Shown one piece after another: positions 57,920 through 64,000 of a stretch of DNA of 64,000 nucleotides. Under the pieces are notes generated by a model, which saw nothing but the letters and a program-made list of their open reading frames with translations, searched no databases and was not told where the DNA came from. The first letter of the stretch is position 1, and each line of letters opens with the position of its first letter. The stretch is taken from the NCBI GenBank assembly GCA_022605955.1, contig JAKCOZ010000001.1, positions 76,620,520-76,684,519 on the forward strand. The letters run 5' to 3'. Origin of the DNA: Rallus limicola (taxonomy: Eukaryota; Chordata; Aves; Gruiformes; Rallidae). A program made the translations under genes and the position numbers.

Positions 57920-58990
57920 TTTTGGGCGAACGCTTACGACCTCTCCGAATATCTCCCGTGCATCAGCCCAGCTCCGGGACCTCCTCGTACGTAGTACCTT
58001 TGCATTTCGCGAGCGCCCCGTAAAGCGCAACAAGGAGCGGGGGGAGAGGAAGGGAGGGGAGGGGAGCGAGGAGGCGGCTCCGCAGCCCCCGGCACACCCC
58101 GCATGGCGTTGGGCGGCAGTGCCGCGGGCGCGGAGCGCTGCGGGAGGCTCCGCGCTGCCCCGCCGCGGACCCGCCTCGGCCGCGGGCTGGGGCGGCGGGG
58201 CCGGGGCCGGGGCGGGGCGGCGGGCCGGCAGAGGGAGCTCGGCTCCGCTCCTCTCCGCTGGCGCTCCCACTGACCGGCGCCTTCCCCGCGCCGCTCCGGC
58301 ACTTTGTTGGCGGCGCTGAGCAGAGCGGAGACCCCGCGCCCGCCCCTTGCCCGGAGCTCGGCGGCGGCGGCGGGGAGCCCCGGCCGTCCCGCGCGGAGCC
58401 CTGTGGCCGCCGCCTTCCCCTCTCCCCAAGCCCGCCCTCGGCGCCGGAGCTGCGCGGCGCACCCGTGGGAGGAGGACGCCCGCGAAGGTAAGGGGCCGGC
58501 GGGGACGGATTCCTCCCGGTCGCTGAGACCCCCTTTTTTTATTCCGCGTCCCTAAAAGCCGGCGGGGCAAACGTCCGGCTCCGTAACATGGCGAACCGCG
58601 GGGTATTAACCCCAGCTTCCCCGCCGGTCCCGGCTGGGCGGGCGCTGCCGCCGCCCTCCCCTCGGGTAGGGGCTGCTGGAGAAACTCCCGCCCGGGCTCC
58701 CCCCTCCTTGGGCTGCGCGGGGTTCTGCCGGAGGACGGTGCCTTTCCCGGTCGCCGTGGCTTTCTACGCACATAGCTCACCGTGTGCGTACGTGCCTGTG
58801 TGTAGGTGTGCGGGTATGTTTCTTTTCCTGCCCCCCTCTCCTTGCGGTAACGCGAGCTGCCGCCGCCACACCTGCTCACACCTCGCCCGCCGGGCTCCCG
58901 CCGGCAGCAGCCCCAGCGCCCGCTGAGGATCCCCGCTGCCGGCCGGGGAGGGCAACGTCCGCGCCCGTGTCCTCCTCTTCTTCTTGCCTC
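57920..58990 (+). promoter_or_regulatory. EPS8: CpG-island promoter, probably EPS8
   Basis: About 1 kb of very CpG-rich sequence with GC boxes (GGGGCGGGG-type near 58209-58220) and purine blocks (GGGGAGGGAAGG near 58030-58070). It is the only CpG island on the far side of STRAP, and EPS8 is the next gene in vertebrates, transcribed away from STRAP, which would be the plus strand here. The downstream splice donor is on the plus strand. The gene name rests on synteny alone. Confidence 0.6.
58250..58487 (+). other. EPS8: Candidate non-coding first exon (EPS8 5' UTR)
   Basis: Ends at GCGAAG|GTAAGG (donor GT at 58488-58489), a near-consensus splice donor in the CpG island. There is no ATG in this part of the exon; the first one downstream (58588) lies after the donor. 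That fits a 5' UTR exon. The 5' boundary is not known; 58250 is only a rough guess. Confidence 0.5.
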
Positions 58991-61900
58991 ACCTTCCCAT
59001 AGGTGACCTGGCTTTCTCTCCTTGCTGTGACGGGCTTTTTTCCCCCGGCGGTCAGGCTGCTTTTTCCGAAGGCGGCGTGTGTTGTTGCTGGCGAAGGGGC
59101 AGCCTTCGGGTGGGATAACGCTGTTGCGCACCTATGGCTCTCTCTGATGCTCTGCTCGGCTGCCCTCCTCCTCCGCTCTTCGGCCCTTTCCCTCCAGCTG
59201 CTAACTTTCCCTGGCGTCCTTCCTTCCTTCCTGCCTTCCTCTCGCTGCCCCTCTCACCGCCATGACACACGCTCCGGTAGGCATCGCACCGGTGCGCAGT
59301 GCGTGGGTGACGTGGGCGCGCAGTGGGAAACAGGTTTGTGGTATTTTGCAGCGTGATCCGAGGTGCTCCTGCCGGCACCTGTAACCTCAGTAGGGCCGTG
59401 TTGCATCCGTGAAAAGAGAGGCAGTGTAGCTTCTGCTAAACCCTAGTTGAGCAAGCCATCTAGCAGCAGGCAAGAGAAGAAGGGTGGAACAACTTTTTGC
59501 TGTTTGGGAACTATCCCTCCCTTTCCAAAACTGTACTTTGCCTTGGCTTGTGCATCTTGTACACACCACCACCCCCCTGCCCCAAGTTATAGATGTGCAG
59601 CAGTGTGACCTTTGGTGGAGCCTGCTGTGTTTACTTAAAATGAAGTACTGGAGATAAAAGTATTACTGCTCTGTGTTGTGTCTGCTGAAATATTAACCAA
59701 ATGATGGATCTCGTGTTTCTTTGCAGCATAGATCATATTTTAATCGTGCCTGTACTTCATCATCAAACACAGAGTCCTCCTCCCTTCCTATTGACCATCC
59801 TTCTTCTCATTTTAGATTGTGCAATGTCTATATGTCAGCTACAAAAAATGCTTGCATGGGAGAACATAAAAATGACTGCTTTTGTTGTTAGCAACTGGAA
59901 ATACTGACTCAGCATTCTGTGACCGGTCTCCTTCCCTTGGAGTACCCATGGAAATGTATCAACACGTGCCCTCTGAGAAGCTGTCCTCTCCTCAGCTGGG
60001 CCTGAAATGGGTCAGCTGTGTGTTCTTGGTGAGCAGTGGTTTCCAACAGGGTTTCCAACATGTAAGGGAGACGAAGCATATCTCATCTTGATTCGCAGCG
60101 AGTGTAGCATTATTAGCATACAGGTATCATCAGGTAACGAGATACCGTGGTCAAGGCTCCACGTAGGCAGCCTGGGGCTGCCACTGACTTCTACCAGAGG
60201 AGGCTGTGGAAATGTAAGGGGCTTTGGACTTGCATTGCCCAGCTGGCTTGTGTTGTCACATACTCGTAATAGCTGCAGTATCGAGTTATGCCTTCTCATA
60301 GCTCAGAGTGAATGTTTTTGATTGTGTGTGATTTTGAAGGCAGACAGAGCATCCCATTAGATTTAATTGGAGGGTGGTAACACCCCACAAGCAGCGACAC
60401 CCAGCAGTGATTAGGTGCCGGGTTACATATCATGATAATACTGGCTGCAAGATTGATCTAAAGATACTTATTTCTGTTGTAAAAATCACAGACAGAAAAA
60501 AATACAGTAGTTTTGCACTTGGCGACAACTAAATTTGTGAAATATGATTGATTTGCTTTCTGTCCATGGTCCAGCTGTAAACGGCAAATCACTCGCATTA
60601 ACTGCTGCATTTTTTCCCCTGCGGGTGAAAGCTTATTAAAATCTAAACATCTGAAGTCAAATAATCGGTGCCCTGAGGGTTGAAATAGATTAAATATATA
60701 AGGACTTTTCAGCTACTGCAGTGAGGTAACAGAAAACTTCAAGTCCACACTGTGAAGACTTGAATCAATTGCTTGCTAGCTCTGGTTTCTGTGTCCAACT
60801 TTTGCTTCTCTTATACTCCTGATGACAATCCCTGCATCATCCTGTCTTCTCAAATGGTGAATGTCTTGTCAAAGGTACAAGATTTTCTTGAAGATGCAGC
60901 TTTCAGCAGTGCCAGGCAGAAAAATGGGAGCCCTTTGGTCAGTCACTCCTCCAAACTCTTCTATCTGTGCTGCAGGGCTGGTGGCCAGAAAGAAAAGATG
61001 TTTAGTACCTCAGAGCCGGCTTCATTCATCCAACTTGCTGAGTTTCCCAGAGTTTTGTACAGATCTTAATCTAACCCCGATACCAAGGAATTTCAGTTTC
61101 CCACTCCAGGTCTCAAGTTAGTGACCGCTGCCATCCAAATTCTACGTTTTGCCAGGAATTTCAGCTGTAACTGCTGTGCCAAATGAAGCTGAGTTTCTCC
61201 CTGTTGTGTCCATGCATGAATTTAGGTATAAAATCATTTAAAGTTTCACGGAAATCTGTTTGTGTGTGTGTGTGTGACAGAGCATTTGCACAGCTAGTTT
61301 AGAAAACAGCTCTTTGCTGACTGAAATGGCTAGGTAAGATGAAGCACCTTTGATAGCCTTTTTGATACTCAAGAGGCCCTACGTAATTGTGCTCATTGCC
61401 CGGCGAGGTTGGTCGCAGCCTCCTTAGAAGGAGCATGGTGATGTGGGAAGAGGCAGCCTTCACATCTTTTGCGAAGGGAGGGAGGGATGGTTGGTTGGTT
61501 GGGTTTTGGTTTTGCTGACATGCTGTGGACACCGAAGGAATAAAATAAAAAAAGAGCCAGTTACAAATGGAAACATTGCCAGCATTAACTTTTGAAGGCC
61601 TGTTTTCATTTTGAACTGTGGCCATCAGCCCGCAATCACTAACACATGCCTTTGGTTTTATTCTGTAACAGTCAGTTTTGGTCATATTTATACATTAGCC
61701 AACTTGGGGCCTTGAATGCTACTACTTGCACACTTCCAGTCCTTTTTACCCTACCACTGCCTAGGTAATTAAAGTTGCTCACGCTGTCATTCTCCACAGG
61801 ATTGAGATCTAAAGTGGAAACGGTGAAATACAAATTGCTTTCTTTGCATTTATTACCTTTGTCTTTTTCCAATGAGACTTCAGCAACCTTACGTGTTCTG

Positions 61901-63965
61901 GATAGACAAAGCTGACAGCTGCCTCCAGCTTCAAAGGTGCAGGAATTCTGTGGAATTTTTACACGTCTCCGTAAGCTATGTGTTTCTGGTGGGGTTTTCT
62001 GTCCTGTAGTTTTCTGATGCATAGCAGGGATCTTCATTGGGGATGGTGTGACAGGGGTTTCTGCTGGCATTTGTTCTTAAAGCTACTCTCAAGCTGGCAG
62101 TTTGACCAACCATGGAAATTGCTACGTTCTCTATAAAGCTATGGAGAAAAAAAACCCCACCCCTGCTATAAAACTTTGGATTGTGGAACTGTAAACCCAT
62201 TGTCCTGTAATACCGTGAAACTTCTTGAGTATTTCAACAGAATATTTAGGAAAAAAATCGTCATTTTAAGAATGGTATCTGTTGTGTGAGTATAGTTGCT
62301 GTGGATGTACAGTATCTTAAAGTAGGCTTTGTACAGATAACTTGTCCCTTTTTTAAATTTTAATTTTTTTTTTTACTTCTCATGAATACATTGGTTTTAT
62401 GTGTGATAGAGAATTTATCTTTTAATAATAAAAAAAGTTCATATTTATGGATGCCCTGGATTTTGTAGATTCCCACTGCAGGTAAGGAAACTTACGACTT
62501 TTTCCAAGCTTTCTGTGAGGGTAGAGGAGCTGTATTCAGCTGACCTAATCGAGGACCTGCCGTAGCCACTTCTTGGGCCAGGGGGCTGGAATTTGCTGTA
62601 GCTCCTGAACGCTTCAGACTTAACCTACCGCGAGAGTATCACCACGAGCCTTAATGCCTGTAGCTCAGGAATGCTTGTAACTGGAAAATAAAGGGATGAC
62701 TCACGGGTATTTGTGTGTGTTACTCTGATTCCCGCTCCTGCATGTAAAAGCGTTTTTAAAGATTCCACCAAGTAGAAAAGCAGGCGCGAGGCTTGCTGCT
62801 TCTCCCATCAGTGCTCCTTTCTCCTCCCCCTCTCCTTCCAGAAGTTGGCTCAACTGCAGAGAGAAGCTGAAAGTCAGATCATGGCAACGCCTTTTGGCTA
62901 CTTTTTTTAGCATAGCCCCAGACCCATTAGGAAAGGGAGACAATGTTTACCACACCTCCCAAATCAGCTGTATAAAACTTGGTCTTAAAAGCACGAGAAA
63001 AGCATGAGATCAAAGAATTATTTATTACTTGCAGGTGCCTGCAAGTGAGGTACAAGATTATCCCGATTTTATCAATGTTTTAACTTCAGGTAGAATTTAA
63101 CATCCCCATGATTTGTTCTTCTCGTGCTCCTGGTGATTCATCTTCCACCTGAAACATGAACTTTGGTTAAGAATGAGCATTTTCTTTGATCCTGGGGCGG
63201 TTGAGAGGGTTTAATGTTAATTCAGCCCTCTGAATGCTCCTTTCATGAAGACATGGGACTCTGCTCATTATCTCATTGTTCTGATGTGTTCTTCCTTCTT
63301 CCGATACTGCTGCTTTTTGCTTGCTTCTACAGTATGTCTGAGGTGCTGTCTTCTCTGTTTTCCTGAGTCCTAGCTCTCTTTGTTGCCAGTGTAAAATACA
63401 GTTTGGAGTAATTACCCTTGAGAAAGCTTTCTTTTTCTAACCTACAATGAATTTAACACTTGGTGCTTCAGAGAGTTAGGTGTCTGGTTGATAAAGGGAT
63501 TCAGTAAGAGTTCGGTACCTGTGAGGATCCCAGCATACATCATAAAAATGTTTGGAATGTGCGGCTCTATTACTTGGAGCACATGAATGTGAGACCTTTG
63601 TACAGGGAGTGAGACGTCCCTCTCGCGTGTTGAGTTCCTCACTGTGACTGAGTGCCTGTGACAATGATAGGGCAAGGACTGCGCAGTGGAATTGCGTTGC
63701 ATCACAAGGAGCTCGTGATACCAAGTTGCAATAGAATTCAGCTTGATGATTTTCCATGGCATTTTAAAAACGGCATGGAGAAGTCAGCCATTTATAGATG
63801 TGCCTCTAAAGTAATTTTCAGCTTGGCATGATGTGTCTTGTGAAGCCAGCGAGTGCATTATTCTGCCCTCAGTTGGAGATATAAGTATACGTGTATGTTT
63901 CACACTCAGAACTGGGTTGCAGGCTCTGTATTTAAATACACATTTTTCTTCTTCTTTCACTTCAG
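58488..63965 (+). other. Probable EPS8 first intron
   Basis: From the donor at 58488 to a strong acceptor at 63965. It contains a TG microsatellite (61261-61276). I saw no coding exon. An AT-rich stretch around 60460-60720 might be a conserved element but I cannot test that. Short open frames are unremarkable. Confidence 0.45.
61261..61276. repeat. (TG)8 microsatellite
   Basis: An uninterrupted TG run of 16 bases. Confidence 0.9.
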
Positions 63966-64000
63966 CGTCGTCTCAGGCTTGCTTTTCCCAAAGTGGAAGT
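63966..64000 (+). other. EPS8: Candidate start of the next exon (EPS8 5' UTR exon 2), cut by window end
   Basis: A long pyrimidine tract (tttttcttcttctttcac) leads to TTCAG at 63961-63965, an excellent 3' splice site, followed by CGTCGTCTCAGG. No ATG occurs before the window ends. Assigned to EPS8 only by position and strand. Confidence 0.4.

Noticed and set aside
57917..59131. 404-codon open frame on the minus strand across the EPS8-like CpG island
   Set aside because: It is rich in R, P, A and G with no domain. It runs antisense to the promoter and exon donor, and arises because stop codons are rare in such GC-rich DNA.
1..64000. CRISPR arrays, tRNA or rRNA genes, intact retroviral or DNA-transposon genes
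   Set aside because: Looked for and not seen. Dispersed repeats in the window are CR1-type LINE fragments, and the only short direct repeats are microsatellites, CR1 octamer tails and one two-copy duplication.

Overview
The window looks like avian (sauropsid) nuclear DNA. It has genes split into many short exons with GT-AG introns, CpG-island promoters, and many fragments of the CR1 LINE, including the octamer (ATTCTRTG-type) tails typical of bird CR1. I saw no bacterial, plasmid or CRISPR content. The compact ten-exon STRAP gene (about 7.4 kb from start to stop codon) also suits a bird.

Three loci are present, in the DERA-STRAP-EPS8 order known from vertebrates. (1) Positions 1-14057, minus strand: the 5' part of DERA (deoxyribose-phosphate aldolase). 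Coding exons 1-3 are complete and exon 4 is cut by the window edge; large introns hold CR1 fragments. (2) Positions 15952-23324, minus strand: a complete STRAP gene for a seven-bladed WD40 protein of the SMN/TGF-beta receptor pathways. Its ten exons sum to 1053 nt (350 codons plus stop), with every intron phase consistent. DERA starts less than 2 kb downstream of the STRAP stop codon. (3) Positions about 57000-64000, plus strand: a CpG-island promoter with a non-coding first exon ending in a good splice donor, plus a TATA/AP-1 candidate alternative first exon upstream. By synteny this should be the 5' end of EPS8; no EPS8 coding sequence is in the window.

The 33 kb between the STRAP and EPS8 promoters (about 24-57 kb) shows no protein-coding gene. 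It holds CR1 copies of several ages. The largest (26236 to about 28530, minus) keeps the end of the endonuclease domain and most of the reverse transcriptase frame but is broken by frameshifts, one of them in the catalytic DD box. Smaller items are a 73-bp tandem duplication, several near-perfect short inverted repeats, microsatellites, and TAATTA-rich stretches that could be conserved regulatory elements.

Exon calls for DERA and STRAP rest on translation plus splice sites and are strong. The EPS8 assignment, alternative promoter and enhancer suggestions are inference. I found no clearly new biological system; the second-look items are mostly regulatory or repeat-derived.
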